DNA of 47,863 nt from Deltaproteobacteria bacterium. Lineage in GTDB: Bacteria > Myxococcota_A > Polyangia > JAAYKL01. Every line of letters begins with the position of its first letter. Position 1 is the first letter of the stretch. The DNA is taken from the NCBI GenBank assembly GCA_028713995.1, contig JAQTNF010000022.1, positions 1-47,863 on the forward strand, given 5' to 3'. The position numbers and the translations under genes were made by a program. Positions 35,591-46,465 of the stretch are shown here, in pieces. The notes beneath the pieces were generated by a model, which was not told where the DNA came from, did no database searches, and saw only the letters and a list, made by a program, of their open reading frames with translations.

Positions 35591-37536
35591 GCTTCGCGAG
35601 GCTTTTTTCGCCCGGCCGCCTCGGGCCGCTCTTCGCGCAAAACCGCGTGGCCATGCCGGCCGTGCATCTCGGGCTCGCCGCCGGGGGGCCGGGCGAGGCG
35701 CTCTTCGCCTTCTACGAGCGCAGGGCCCGCGGCGGCGCCGGCCTCCTGACCGTGGGCGTGTGCAACACGTGGGATGGCCCCACCCGCGGACTTGCTGGCG
35801 CGGTCGACCTGTCGCGCGACGGATGCGTTGCCCCTATGGCCGAGCTTGCGGGTCGCGTCCACGTCCATGGCGCGCTCGTCGGTGCCCAGCTCGCGCCGCT
35901 CGCGGACTACAACAACCCCGGGTGGAAGATGGGCGCGGGCGACGTCCTGCGTATCGTGGAGGGCCTTGCCGCGGCCGCGGCGCGCGTCAAGGCCGCCGGG
36001 CTCGACTTCGTGGAGCTCATGCTGTCGGGCGGCAGCCTGCTCAGCTATTTCCTGTCGCCGGCCTACAACACGTTCGCGATCCCCGGATACTCGAACGGCT
36101 GGGAAGAGCGCCTGCGGGCGGCTCGCGAGGCCGTGCGGGCGATCCGCGCCGCGTGCGGGCCCGGCTTCCCTGTGCTGGCGCGCATCCACGGCCACGAGTT
36201 CTTGGAGGGCGGTTACGGAAGCGACGACGCCGCCATCGTGGCGCGCGCCCTGGTCGAGGAGGGCATTGCCGCGATCAACGTGACCGGCGGCGGCCATCGC
36301 ACGCGGCTGCCGCAAATCACCATGCAGGTGCCGCCCGCGGGCCTCGCGTACCTGGCGCGCGTCGTGCGAAGCAGCGTGCCCGTGCCGATCCTGGCCGGCG
36401 GACGGGTGCGCGTGCCGCGTGAGGCCGAGGCCCTTCTCTCGTCGGGCAACGCGGATTTCGTGAACGCGGCGCGCGCCCTGCTCGTGGATCCGGACTGGCC
36501 GCGCAAGGCCGCAAGCGGCGACGCGGGGGCGATCGTGCCGTGCATGGCGTGCGGGGCGTGCTTCGACGCCGCCATCTCAGGGAAACCCGTACGTTGCTCG
36601 CTCAACCCCGAGGCCGGGCTTTCCGAGGAGCTGTCCGGCCCCGGCAGATCCGCGGCGCCGGGCCGCGCGATCGTGGTCGGCTCGGGTCCCGCGGGGCTCA
36701 CGGCCGCGTGGGAGCTCGGACGCCGCGGGCATTGCGTGACCGTGCTCGAAAAGGACGCGCGAGCGGGCGGCGCGTGGAACCTGGCCGCCATGGTCCACGA
36801 CCGCACGGACCTGGCGTCCGCGCGCGACGCCTTCGTGGCGAGGCTCGGGAAGGCTGGCGTGTCGCTCGAGGCCGGACGCGACGCCACCCCCGGTTCGGTG
36901 AAGGCCCTTGGGGCCGAAATCCTCGTGCTGGCCGCGGGCAGCCGCCGGCGCACGCCCGACATCTTGGGGCTCGACACCCACCCCTGCGTGCTCGACGCCG
37001 CGACAGCCGTCCGCGAGCAGGACCGAGTCGGCCGCCGCGTGGCCATCGTCGGCGCTGGCGGCACGGGCCTCGAGCTCGCCATCCACCTCGCCTCCTTGGG
37101 CGAACCGCGTCCGGACACGCTCGGGTTCCTGGCGCGCTACGGGAACCGGGCGTGGCTCGACGAGGCGCTGCGCGTCCGCTCGGATCGCGAGATCACGCTG
37201 CTTCGACGGCGGGGCTTCGTGGGCAAGGGCCTCGGCCGCTCCGTGCGCTGGACGCTGATGCTCGATCTCGAGCGCCTCGGCGTGCGCGTCATCGATCGCT
37301 GCTCCTACGAGTCGGCCTCGTCCGAGGGTCTCGCCATCATCGACGAGCGCTCCGGTGCCCGGGAGATCATCGCGTGCGACACCATCGTGCTCGCCTGCGG
37401 CTCGGATCCGAGGCCCGATCTCGTCGCGACGTTTGAGGGCTGTGCGCCGCGCGTGGTGGCCGTCGGCGACGTGGCCTCGATCGGGAGCATCGGCGACGCG
37501 GTGCGCTCCGCGTACGAGGCGGTCAAGGATTTGTGA
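35587..37536 (+). CDS. Old-yellow-enzyme-type flavoprotein of the 2,4-dienoyl-CoA reductase (FadH) architecture
   Basis: 649 residues from the GTG at 35587, with AAAAGGAGG eight bases upstream and a four-base overlap with the propeller lipoprotein. Residues 1-315 form the FMN TIM barrel (NRVAMPAVHLG, VPILAGGRVRVP). An iron-sulfur motif follows: C319, C322, C325 and C337 (CMACGAC ... VRCSLNPEAG). The C-terminal third binds FAD/NAD(P): GRAIVVGSGPAGLTAAWELG near 360 and AIVGAGGTGLELAIHLAS near 485. Members move electrons from NAD(P)H through FAD and the cluster to FMN to reduce enoyl-type or other alpha,beta-unsaturated substrates. The barrel lacks some residues I would expect for dienoyl-CoA (HLGLAAGG in place of MxT), so the substrate is uncertain. 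Cytoplasmic. Confidence 0.9.
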   Translation: MSFARLFSPGRLGPLFAQNRVAMPAVHLGLAAGGPGEALFAFYERRARGGAGLLTVGVCNTWDGPTRGLAGAVDLSRDGCVAPMAELAGRVHVHGALVGAQLAPLADYNNPGWKMGAGDVLRIVEGLAAAAARVKAAGLDFVELMLSGGSLLSYFLSPAYNTFAIPGYSNGWEERLRAAREAVRAIRAACGPGFPVLARIHGHEFLEGGYGSDDAAIVARALVEEGIAAINVTGGGHRTRLPQITMQVPPAGLAYLARVVRSSVPVPILAGGRVRVPREAEALLSSGNADFVNAARALLVDPDWPRKAASGDAGAIVPCMACGACFDAAISGKPVRCSLNPEAGLSEELSGPGRSAAPGRAIVVGSGPAGLTAAWELGRRGHCVTVLEKDARAGGAWNLAAMVHDRTDLASARDAFVARLGKAGVSLEAGRDATPGSVKALGAEILVLAAGSRRRTPDILGLDTHPCVLDAATAVREQDRVGRRVAIVGAGGTGLELAIHLASLGEPRPDTLGFLARYGNRAWLDEALRVRSDREITLLRRRGFVGKGLGRSVRWTLMLDLERLGVRVIDRCSYESASSEGLAIIDERSGAREIIACDTIVLACGSDPRPDLVATFEGCAPRVVAVGDVASIGSIGDAVRSAYEAVKDL

Positions 37537-37621
37537 GCGCGATACGCGCCGAAATGCTACATTCCCCGGCACTCGCCTTCCGCTCAAGGCCCGGCGCCCC
37601 GGGCCAGGAAAGGAGTTCCCC

Positions 37622-38677
37622 ATGAATAGGCCGGCTTGGCTTCTTTGCGCGATTCTTTTCGGCGCGGTCCTCGGCGGCGCCTCGGGCAATGGTTGCGAAG
37701 CGATCGAGACGGTGCCCCTCGATTTGTCATCCCTCGACAACGACCGGCCAGGCTTTCACGGCATCGTCGGCGGCGAGGCGACGGGTTACACGCAGTGGAA
37801 GGGCGTCGTCGCCCTGTCCCTCGGCCAGGGCGGTCTGTGCTCGGGCACGCTCATCGACCCCGAGGTCGTCCTGTCCGCGGGACACTGCGTCTACCTGCCG
37901 TCCGAGAACATCGACGAGATCTCGAACCCGGCCCAAGTGCGCATCCTGGGAGGCGCCGACCTTATGGCGGGTCCCATCAACGTCGCGGGCGTGACCGAGA
38001 TCGTGAAGCACCCCACGTGGAACGGCAACCTGAACGGCGGCACGGACCTTTCTCTGCTTCATCTCGATACCAAGGTCACATCGGTGGAGCACTACCCGAT
38101 CCGCCTTACCCCGTCGCCGGCAGTGGGCACGAAGGGCAAGATCGTTGGCTACGGCACCATCGCCTACAACGACCAGAACAACGCCGGGATCCACCGCATG
38201 GGCGACACCACGTGTCTGGTCGTGCAGCCCGATCTCATCGAGGTGGGCGACCCTGCCAGCACGTGCCAGGGAGACTCGGGGGGGCCCTTGTTCACCGAAC
38301 AGAACGGGCAGTGGGCGGTCACAGGCGTAACATCCTACGGCACGAGCGCGTACTGCGACGCCATGAAGGACGGTTGGGACGTGAACGTGACCGCCTACCG
38401 CGACTGGATCAACGAGGTGGTCACGCAATGGACGGGACACGGCATCGACGAGGGTGACACAGACACCGCGGGCACGGACACGGGCACCGGCTCGGACACA
38501 GGGGACGACACCTCCGTGGATAGCGACACAGGGACGGAGACGGACGGACTGTCCGGGAACGACGCCGACGATCTCTCGTCGCCCGACGCCATCGGCGATT
38601 CCGGGTGCGGCTGCCGCGAAGCGGGCCGGCTCGCCCCTACGCCCTTTCTCGGCTTCCTGCTCGCCGCCCTTCCCTGA
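37622..38677 (+). CDS. Secreted trypsin-like serine protease with MYXO-CTERM-like tail
   Basis: 351 residues from the ATG at 37622 (AAAGGAG upstream). Signal peptide about 1-24. The mature protease should begin at IVGGEATGY after cleavage behind FHG, as in trypsins. Catalytic residues: His in VLSAGHCVY, Asp in GTDLSLLHL, Ser in CQGDSGGPLF. After residue 280 comes a Thr/Asp/Gly-rich linker of about 50 residues, then DSGCGCREAGR and a short hydrophobic helix ending LLAALP. This resembles the MYXO-CTERM surface-sorting tag (Cys pair, helix, basic end), but the basic cluster is missing; a TGA falls where it should begin and the next codons would read RTPARRSR. Confidence 0.9.
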   Translation: MNRPAWLLCAILFGAVLGGASGNGCEAIETVPLDLSSLDNDRPGFHGIVGGEATGYTQWKGVVALSLGQGGLCSGTLIDPEVVLSAGHCVYLPSENIDEISNPAQVRILGGADLMAGPINVAGVTEIVKHPTWNGNLNGGTDLSLLHLDTKVTSVEHYPIRLTPSPAVGTKGKIVGYGTIAYNDQNNAGIHRMGDTTCLVVQPDLIEVGDPASTCQGDSGGPLFTEQNGQWAVTGVTSYGTSAYCDAMKDGWDVNVTAYRDWINEVVTQWTGHGIDEGDTDTAGTDTGTGSDTGDDTSVDSDTGTETDGLSGNDADDLSSPDAIGDSGCGCREAGRLAPTPFLGFLLAALP

Positions 38678-38695
38678 CGGACGCCCGCTCGCCGC

Positions 38696-39841
38696 TCACG
38701 CGAAATCGCCGTGATGCCCGCCCGCGATGCGGTAACGGTGGATGGACACATTCATGAGCAGCCCCACGCAGAGCATGAACGTGAGGATCGACGACCCGCC
38801 GTATGAGAAAAGCGGCAGCGTCACGCCCACTACCGGCAGCACGCCCATGACCATTCCGAGGTTGATGAGGATGTGCCAGAAGAAGATCGAGCCCACGCCG
38901 ACGGCCAGCACGGACCCGAAGCGGTCGCGTGCGTTGGCAGCGATGCGCACCGACCACAGCACCAGCGCACAGTAGGCCGCGATGAGCAGGAACGCGCCCA
39001 CGAATCCCTGCTCCTCGGCGAAGATGGAGAACGGGAAGTCGGTGCGCTGCTCCGGCAGGAAATGGTGCGGGCCGGCCGTGCCGCGCAGGTAGCCTTTGCC
39101 GAACACTTCGCCCGAGCCGATGGCCACGATGGACTGGTAGGCGTGCCATCCCGCCCCGAGCCGGTCCGCCTCGGGGCTCACGAACGAGTTCCAGAACGAT
39201 GTGACGCGCTCCTTCTGGTACGGCTTGAGCAGGTAGTTCCAGGCCAGGACTCCGATGAGCGGGGTGGTGGCCACGAGCAGGAAGAGCGACCTCGCCTTGA
39301 GCCGCGTGAGAAGCATGATGCTGAGAAAGATGAGCAGGCACAGGAGCGCCGTGCCCAGATCGGGCTCCTTGAGGATGAGCGCCATGGCCACGGCCGTCAT
39401 CGCGGCCGGGATCACAAGATCGTACAGCGTGCGACCCTCGCTGCGCGGATCGTGGTGCAGGAGCTTGGCCAGGGCAACCACCAGAAAGACCTTCATGAGC
39501 TCGGAGGGCTGGAAACCGAAGTCCGGACCGAACGTGATCCAGCGCTTGGCGTTGTTGACCTCCGTGCCGACGACGAGCACGAGCACGAGCAGGGCGATCC
39601 CGATGCCGAACAGGACGTAGCCCAGGTGCTCGTAGTGGCGGTAGTCGACGATCGCCACGGCAAAGGCCATGCAGCCGCCGAACACGAGCCAGTAGATCTG
39701 GGTGAGGTAGAGGTCCGGGGAGCCCGACGACTTGCCGGTGCTGTACAGGTTGATGACGCCCGCCAGCGAGATGAGGAACGTGAGCCCGAAGAGAACCCAA
39801 TCGAACTCGTCGCGGAAACGGTGGGCGAGAACCCGCGGCAT
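38696..39841 (-). CDS. rodA: RodA, SEDS peptidoglycan polymerase of the elongasome
   Basis: 381 residues, about ten membrane spans. SEDS landmarks: AKRWITFGPDFGFQPSELMK, ILKEPDLGTALL (E-P-D), FLPEQRTDFPFSIFAEEQGF and PLFSYGGSS. RodA polymerises glycan strands from lipid II in the inner membrane, paired with PBP2, for side-wall growth. Last gene of the mreBCD-mrdA-rodA operon, ten bases after mrdA. It converges with the trypsin gene 18 bases away. Confidence 0.97.
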   Translation of the reverse strand: MPRVLAHRFRDEFDWVLFGLTFLISLAGVINLYSTGKSSGSPDLYLTQIYWLVFGGCMAFAVAIVDYRHYEHLGYVLFGIGIALLVLVLVVGTEVNNAKRWITFGPDFGFQPSELMKVFLVVALAKLLHHDPRSEGRTLYDLVIPAAMTAVAMALILKEPDLGTALLCLLIFLSIMLLTRLKARSLFLLVATTPLIGVLAWNYLLKPYQKERVTSFWNSFVSPEADRLGAGWHAYQSIVAIGSGEVFGKGYLRGTAGPHHFLPEQRTDFPFSIFAEEQGFVGAFLLIAAYCALVLWSVRIAANARDRFGSVLAVGVGSIFFWHILINLGMVMGVLPVVGVTLPLFSYGGSSILTFMLCVGLLMNVSIHRYRIAGGHHGDFA

Positions 39842-39851
39842 GGCGAGTCCG

Positions 39852-41834
39852 CTACCTGCGGTGGGTCGACGCGGTCACGGCTTCGGTCTCGTCCGCCACG
39901 ACTCTCTTCGGACGTTGCCGGGCCTTGTCGTTCTTCTCGGCCACGAGCGGCGCTTCCTCTCGCGGGGCGACCTCGTCGAAGTAGCGGCGGGCGATCTCGA
40001 TGCCGACGGGCGCCGCGTTCTCTCCGCCGGCGCCGCCGTGCTCGATGAGAACCACGATTGCGATCTCGGGCGCGGCGGCTGGCGTGACCGCCGCGAACCA
40101 AGCGTGATCGCGGTTCATGTAGTAAAAGCGCTGCATGTCGTCGCCCGGCTGCCTTGCACGCCGCGCGACCTGGGCCGTCCCTGTCTTGCCCGCCACGCTC
40201 ACGCGCGGATCGCGAGCGCCGTAGGCCGTGCCGTCCTTGTCCTCCACCACTCCCGTCAGGGCCTCCATGATGAGGTCGAGGCTGCGCTGGGAGACCGCCG
40301 TGCGCCGCACGATCTCGGGATGAAATTCCTTCACCACGTCGCCCTCGGGCGTCTCGATGCGCCGGATGACCTGCGGGCGGTAGAGAGTTCCGCCGTTGGC
40401 GATGGCCGAGTAGGCTGAGACCACCTGCATGAGCGTGACCTTTGTGTTGCCCTGGCCGATGGCCGCGTTCAGCGTGAACCCGATGCGGAACTGCCCCGGG
40501 AACTTCTCGTCGTACCAGGCGCGCGTCGGGATGGAACCCGCCGCCTCGCTGTTGTACCCGGCGCCGGTGCGGGCGCCGAATCCGAACTCGCGGGCGTACT
40601 TGGCGATACGGTCCATTCCCGTCATTTCGGCCAGATTGTAGAAGAGCACGTTGCACGAGACGGTGATGCCTTCGCGCAAGGTGAGATCGCCGTGCGGTTT
40701 GGGACAACGGAACGTGCGGCGGCCGAACTCGTGGAAGCCCGAGCAGTGAAAGACATCCTCCGACGTGACGATCCCCTCCTCGAGGGCGGCCATGGCCGTG
40801 AAGGGCTTGAACACAGAGCCCGGGAAGTAGTTTTCGTAAATCGTCTTGTCGATACGCGGCCTGAAGGGGTTCTCGTCGAGGGCCCGGTTCTCCTCTGCCG
40901 TGAGCCCTCTCGTGATCAGGTTGGGATCGAACGAGGGCTTGCTGGCCGCTGCCAGGATGCGCCCGCTGTGCACGTCCATCACCATGACCGCAGCCGATGG
41001 GTGCCCGCGCAGGCTCTCGTCGACAATCTTCTGTAATCCCATGTCGATGGTGAGCGTGATGTCACTGCCTGGCCGCGGCTCTTGCAGCTTCGGCTCGATG
41101 ACGAGGGTCTCTGCCTCCTCGCTCGTGAGCGCGAGGCCGCGCGCGTCGACCGTCTTCTTGCGCCAGCCCCGCACCCCGCGAAGCTCGGCCTCAAACTTTC
41201 GCTCCAAGCCGCTGCGGCCGATCCGGTCGCTGGCGCGGTAAGGATCTTCCACGGTCGCGACCGGCTTCTTGATGTCGTCGGCATTCACCTCGTTCATGTA
41301 CCCGATCAAGTGGCTCGCCATGTTGCCGTAAGGGTAGTAGCGCACCGGCACGTCGAGAATCTGGACGCCCGGCAGCTCGTCCTCGTGGCTCTTGATCGCG
41401 GCGAGCTGCTCCTGGCTGATGCCATCGGCAACCGTGATCTGCTGGAACCGCCGCATGTCCTTGGGGTTGGCGAGCCGCTCCGAGATCTTGGCCATCATGG
41501 CTTCGGCGTCGGCCTCGGACAGCCCGAGGAACTCTACCAAGCGCGCGAACCCCTTGCCCGTGTCGAAATAGTGGGGGATGACCGCCACCGCGTGGGACGG
41601 GATGCTCGTGGCGATCACGCGGCCCTTGGCGTCGAATATCCGTCCGCGAACTGCGGGGATCCACTCCTTGCGCACGACGTTCGAGATGCTTTCGTCGCGG
41701 TGCTCGCGCCCGTCCACGATCTGCAACTGCACGAGCCGGCCCACGAGCACGAGGAACGTGAGCACGACGAACAGCCGCATCCAACGGTACCTTCGCCGGA
41801 ACTCGGAGAGCTCGCTACGAGACGAAATGTACAT
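39852..41834 (-). CDS. mrdA: Penicillin-binding protein 2 (elongasome transpeptidase)
   Basis: 660 residues. One membrane helix near 17-37 (RLFVVLTFLVLVGRLVQLQIV). The dimerisation domain follows. The transpeptidase motifs are present: SVFK in FPGSVFKPFTAM near 340, SCN in TVSCNVLFYN near 393 and KTG in VAGKTGTAQVA near 548. It crosslinks stem peptides in the periplasm with RodA. The C-terminus has a basic, cytoplasm-like extension of about 30 residues (KNDKARQRPKRV) beyond the family core. Its ATG shares one base with the mreD stop (TGATG), implying coupled translation. Confidence 0.97.
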   Translation of the reverse strand: MYISSRSELSEFRRRYRWMRLFVVLTFLVLVGRLVQLQIVDGREHRDESISNVVRKEWIPAVRGRIFDAKGRVIATSIPSHAVAVIPHYFDTGKGFARLVEFLGLSEADAEAMMAKISERLANPKDMRRFQQITVADGISQEQLAAIKSHEDELPGVQILDVPVRYYPYGNMASHLIGYMNEVNADDIKKPVATVEDPYRASDRIGRSGLERKFEAELRGVRGWRKKTVDARGLALTSEEAETLVIEPKLQEPRPGSDITLTIDMGLQKIVDESLRGHPSAAVMVMDVHSGRILAAASKPSFDPNLITRGLTAEENRALDENPFRPRIDKTIYENYFPGSVFKPFTAMAALEEGIVTSEDVFHCSGFHEFGRRTFRCPKPHGDLTLREGITVSCNVLFYNLAEMTGMDRIAKYAREFGFGARTGAGYNSEAAGSIPTRAWYDEKFPGQFRIGFTLNAAIGQGNTKVTLMQVVSAYSAIANGGTLYRPQVIRRIETPEGDVVKEFHPEIVRRTAVSQRSLDLIMEALTGVVEDKDGTAYGARDPRVSVAGKTGTAQVARRARQPGDDMQRFYYMNRDHAWFAAVTPAAAPEIAIVVLIEHGGAGGENAAPVGIEIARRYFDEVAPREEAPLVAEKNDKARQRPKRVVADETEAVTASTHRR

Positions 41835-42352
41835 CAGGCGCGCAACACCTTTCCTTCACCGCGACGCTTCAAGGTCACCTTCTCGATCCAGCGCATAATC
41901 CCGAAAATCGCCGGCGATACAATCGCCGTGGCCACGGCCCGAGGTGCGATGATCTTCATGTAAATCGGAAGGCTGCCAAAATCCTTCTCGAAGACCATCC
42001 GCAGGCTCAATACAATGAAATTTGTGACAAGAGTCAGGATGAAAGTCAAGACGATTTCAAATATGAAACCCTGCATGAACAGGCGTAGCGCGGCCATGCG
42101 CGACATGAGGAAAAGCGCAACCGTGACGAAGGTATAGAGCCCCATGGGGCTCCCGGAGAAGACGTCCATCAGGTAGCCCAGGGCAAAGGAAAGGATGGCG
42201 CCCTTGGACGCGTTGTAGTCGTGAATCCCCATATAGAGAACTATTGGGAAAACGAGATATGGAACCGCGAAGTCGAACGGGACGATCTGCGCGAAGGTGG
42301 ACTGCGCCACGAGCAGGAAGAAGCCGGTGAGGATTATGGCTGCGCTCTGCAC
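41834..42352 (-). CDS. mreD: MreD, rod-shape membrane protein
   Basis: 172 residues, GTG start at 42352 three bases after the mreC stop. Five or six hydrophobic spans; AVPYLVFPIVLYMGIHD and ILSFALGYLMDVFSGSPMG match the MreD family, the latter being its best conserved loop. It sits in the inner membrane with MreC and RodA. Overlaps the mrdA start by one base. Confidence 0.93.
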   Translation of the reverse strand: MQSAAIILTGFFLLVAQSTFAQIVPFDFAVPYLVFPIVLYMGIHDYNASKGAILSFALGYLMDVFSGSPMGLYTFVTVALFLMSRMAALRLFMQGFIFEIVLTFILTLVTNFIVLSLRMVFEKDFGSLPIYMKIIAPRAVATAIVSPAIFGIMRWIEKVTLKRRGEGKVLRA

Positions 42353-42355
42353 GCC

Positions 42356-43228
42356 CTACCCGCCCTGCTTCGATTCCGCAGCTCTGCCGCCTTCGCCGGT
42401 CTCCGGGACGCTGGTGATGACGAAGACTTCCTCGATGCGCGAGAAGTTCACGGCCGGCTCGACGATCACCTTCTGGAACAGGCCCATGTTCTCCCGCTGG
42501 ACCGACACGATGCGTCCGGCGAGGATGCCTTCGGGAAACTTGCCCCCCGCACCGGATGTGAAGAGCTGGTCACCCTCGCGGACCTCGTCCGAGCGCAACA
42601 GGTACTCCACGTCGCACGTGTACCTGTCGAGCTCGCCCGTGCCGCGCAGGATGCCCTGCGCGCCGTTGCGCTGCACCACCACCGGGACCTGGCTCTTGCG
42701 GTCCACCGTGAGCAGGACGTCCGAGTACTGACCCGCGAATCTGCTCACTTGCCCCACGAGGCCGTCGAACGTCACGACCGGCATGCCCTTGGCCACCGTG
42801 TCCGGCCCGCGATCGATGCGGATGCGCACGATCCGGAACTGCTCGGAGGTGCCGCGGCCCACGACGCGCGCCGCGAGCAGGTCGCCGCGAAAGGTCTCCT
42901 TGAAGGTGAGCATCTGTCGCAGGCGCCGCACCTCGGAGGTGGTCTCAAGACACAGGTTGTTGTCGGCTTTGAGCCGCTGGTTCTCGAAACGCAGCCGTTC
43001 ATTCTCCCGCTTGAGATCGACCAAGTAGAAGTAGTCCAACCACACCTTCCCCACGACCTGTGCGGCCGCGGTGGACGCAAACTGGATCGGCGTCGAGAGG
43101 GTGAGGATGACGCGATCCATTGCGGTCAGGCGCGTCGCGTCCTTGAGGTTGGCCTTGAGGAAGAAGAACGGGACCACGAGCGCGACGATGCAGACGATGA
43201 TGTCCCTGTAACGTTGAAGGAAAGACAT
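42356..43228 (-). CDS. mreC: MreC, rod-shape scaffold protein
   Basis: 290 residues: a membrane helix near 10-25, a coiled coil near 65-100 (LVDLKRENERLRFENQRLK), then the two beta-barrel domains (AARVVGRGTSEQFRIVRIR, GMPVVTFDGLVGQVSRF, DQLFTSGAGGKFPEGILAGRI). It assembles in the periplasm and activates PBP2-RodA. The ATG follows mreB by ten bases with a GGAG ribosome site. Confidence 0.96.
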   Translation of the reverse strand: MSFLQRYRDIIVCIVALVVPFFFLKANLKDATRLTAMDRVILTLSTPIQFASTAAAQVVGKVWLDYFYLVDLKRENERLRFENQRLKADNNLCLETTSEVRRLRQMLTFKETFRGDLLAARVVGRGTSEQFRIVRIRIDRGPDTVAKGMPVVTFDGLVGQVSRFAGQYSDVLLTVDRKSQVPVVVQRNGAQGILRGTGELDRYTCDVEYLLRSDEVREGDQLFTSGAGGKFPEGILAGRIVSVQRENMGLFQKVIVEPAVNFSRIEEVFVITSVPETGEGGRAAESKQGG

Positions 43229-43238
43229 GGCTCCGGCA

Positions 43239-44639
<1,401 letters not shown>

Positions 44640-46454
44640 ATGCTGGACTTTTTTCGACAACACGTGGGCGGAATGCTGGGCATCGTCATCATCGGGATGA
44701 TCGTTTTCGTTTTCGCCCTCAACTTCGGCGTACAAAGCAAGGGCTGGGGCCAGGGCGGCTCCGAGGAATTCGTGGCCACGGTCGACGGCCACGACATCTC
44801 CGAGATGACCTTCAAGTATGCGGTGAACCTACTCGGCGGCAGGGAGATCGGGCGCGAAGATCCCTCCTGGGCTCCCTTCCGGCAGAGCGTCATGGAAGGG
44901 CTCATCGAGCGGGAGCTGCTCCTCCACATGGCCGAGGCCGCCGGGATCACGGCGTCCAAGGAGATGGCCGAGGAGCGCATCGCGAACAACGAGATCTTCC
45001 TGACCCGCCCCATCAAAGAGCTGGCCGAGGAGCTCAACCGAAACTTCTTCGTCGACCCCGCGATCGCGGCTCGCGTGCTCGTGAAGGATGGCCACCGCAT
45101 CCGGCACAGCTTCGCGGACGAGAAGGGCGTGTTCGATCTCGATGGGTTCCGCAAGTTCGTTCGCTACTACCTCCAGTCGACAGAGGAAGGCTTCGTGGAG
45201 CAGCAGCGCCTGGAGATCGTGGCGGAACGCATGCGCGAGCTGCTCGTGATGGGCGTGCGCGTCTCCGAGAGCGAGATCCATGACGCGTATCTGCGCGATC
45301 ACGATACGGTGAAGCTTTCCTACATCCGGCTCCTGCCGTCTTACTTCATGGATCGACTCGCGCCGACACCCGAGGAGCTGGTCACGTTCGCCGCCGAGCA
45401 TGCGGACGAGATCAAGCAGTATTATGAGACCAACAAGTTCAACTATACCAACCTGGAGAAGCTGGCCCGCGCGCGCCACATCCTCATCAAGGTGGCCGAG
45501 GACGCCACGGACGAGGAGAAGAAGGTCGCGCGAGAGAAGATCGACGGGATCCTGGCGCGGCTCAAGGCGGGTGAGGACTTCGCTACGCTCGCGAGGCAGG
45601 AGAGCGAGGACACGGGCAGCGGCCAGAAAGGGGGCGATCTGGGCTACACCCCCAAGGGCCGCATGGTCCCGGAGTTCGACGCGGCCATGTTCGCCCTTGA
45701 GCCGGGCAAGATGTCCGAGGTCGTGACCACCAAGTACGGGTTCCACATCATCAAGCTCGAGGCGTTCCGCGAGGGGAACGTGTCGCTCGAGCAGGCCACG
45801 CCCGAGATCGCGGAGGAGATCTACCGCAAGCAGGTGGGCGAGAAGCAGATGCAGGAGACTGCGGACGGCTTCCTCGCGAGGCTCAACGCGGGCGAGCAGA
45901 TGGCGGCGCTCATCCCGCCGGCCGAGGGCGACCCAACACCCGAGGCGCTCAGGCTGCAGGTCAGGGAGACGCAGCCCTTCCCCAGATCCGCGGCGACCAT
46001 TCCCGGGATCGGGGAGGCGCGCGACCTGGTGGCCGCGGCCTTCGCGCTCTCCCCTGAGAAGCCGCTTGCGGACAAGGTGTTCAAGGTGCGCGGCGACCTG
46101 TTCGTGGTGCGCCTGGCCGAACGCAGCGCACCGACCCAGGAGGAGTACGAAAAGCTCAAGGACCGGATCGCCGAGAAGATGCTGGCGTTCAAGCAGGCGT
46201 CCTGGCTCAAGGAGCGCATGCGCGCGCTCGTCGATCTCGCGGAAAAGTCGGGGAACCTGGAGCGGCGCTTGCAGCTGGCTCCTGCCGCGAGCCCGGTGGA
46301 AGGCGCCCCCCCCACCGGACCCAAGGGCGACACGCCGGTCGGGTCTCCCGGCAAGGCTGGGAAAACCGGAAAGGCGAGCCAGCCCGACAAGTCCGCCAAA
46401 CCGGTCGAGGCCGATCAGGCCGACAAGCAGGCCGAGGCGCCGGAGGGCGAGTAG
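44640..46454 (+). CDS. ppiD: PpiD-like membrane-anchored peptidyl-prolyl isomerase / chaperone
   Basis: 604 residues; CGGAGGA precedes the ATG. One N-terminal membrane helix (GMLGIVIIGMIVFVFALNFGV, about 11-31) places the rest in the periplasm. A SurA/PpiD-type helical chaperone domain spans 45-260. One parvulin domain spans about 275-385: ARHILIKV, GQKGGDLGYTPKGRMVPEF and VVTTKYGFHIIKLE hold the catalytic and binding residues. A second helical part follows, and the last 70 residues are Pro/Lys/Ala-rich linker. PpiD binds proteins leaving the Sec channel and helps outer-membrane proteins fold. Followed 12 bases later by an M16 peptidase gene. Confidence 0.92.
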   Translation: MLDFFRQHVGGMLGIVIIGMIVFVFALNFGVQSKGWGQGGSEEFVATVDGHDISEMTFKYAVNLLGGREIGREDPSWAPFRQSVMEGLIERELLLHMAEAAGITASKEMAEERIANNEIFLTRPIKELAEELNRNFFVDPAIAARVLVKDGHRIRHSFADEKGVFDLDGFRKFVRYYLQSTEEGFVEQQRLEIVAERMRELLVMGVRVSESEIHDAYLRDHDTVKLSYIRLLPSYFMDRLAPTPEELVTFAAEHADEIKQYYETNKFNYTNLEKLARARHILIKVAEDATDEEKKVAREKIDGILARLKAGEDFATLARQESEDTGSGQKGGDLGYTPKGRMVPEFDAAMFALEPGKMSEVVTTKYGFHIIKLEAFREGNVSLEQATPEIAEEIYRKQVGEKQMQETADGFLARLNAGEQMAALIPPAEGDPTPEALRLQVRETQPFPRSAATIPGIGEARDLVAAAFALSPEKPLADKVFKVRGDLFVVRLAERSAPTQEEYEKLKDRIAEKMLAFKQASWLKERMRALVDLAEKSGNLERRLQLAPAASPVEGAPPTGPKGDTPVGSPGKAGKTGKASQPDKSAKPVEADQADKQAEAPEGE

Positions 46455-46465
46455 GTCCCACGCCC

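Noticed and set aside
37537-37549. GCGCG-ATA-CGCGC hairpin after the flavoenzyme as a terminator
   Set aside because: Stem is short, loop has three bases and no T-run follows.
38675-38710. TGA of the trypsin gene as a second selenocysteine codon
   Set aside because: No redox motif surrounds it and no well-placed hairpin was seen; it is simply a stop.
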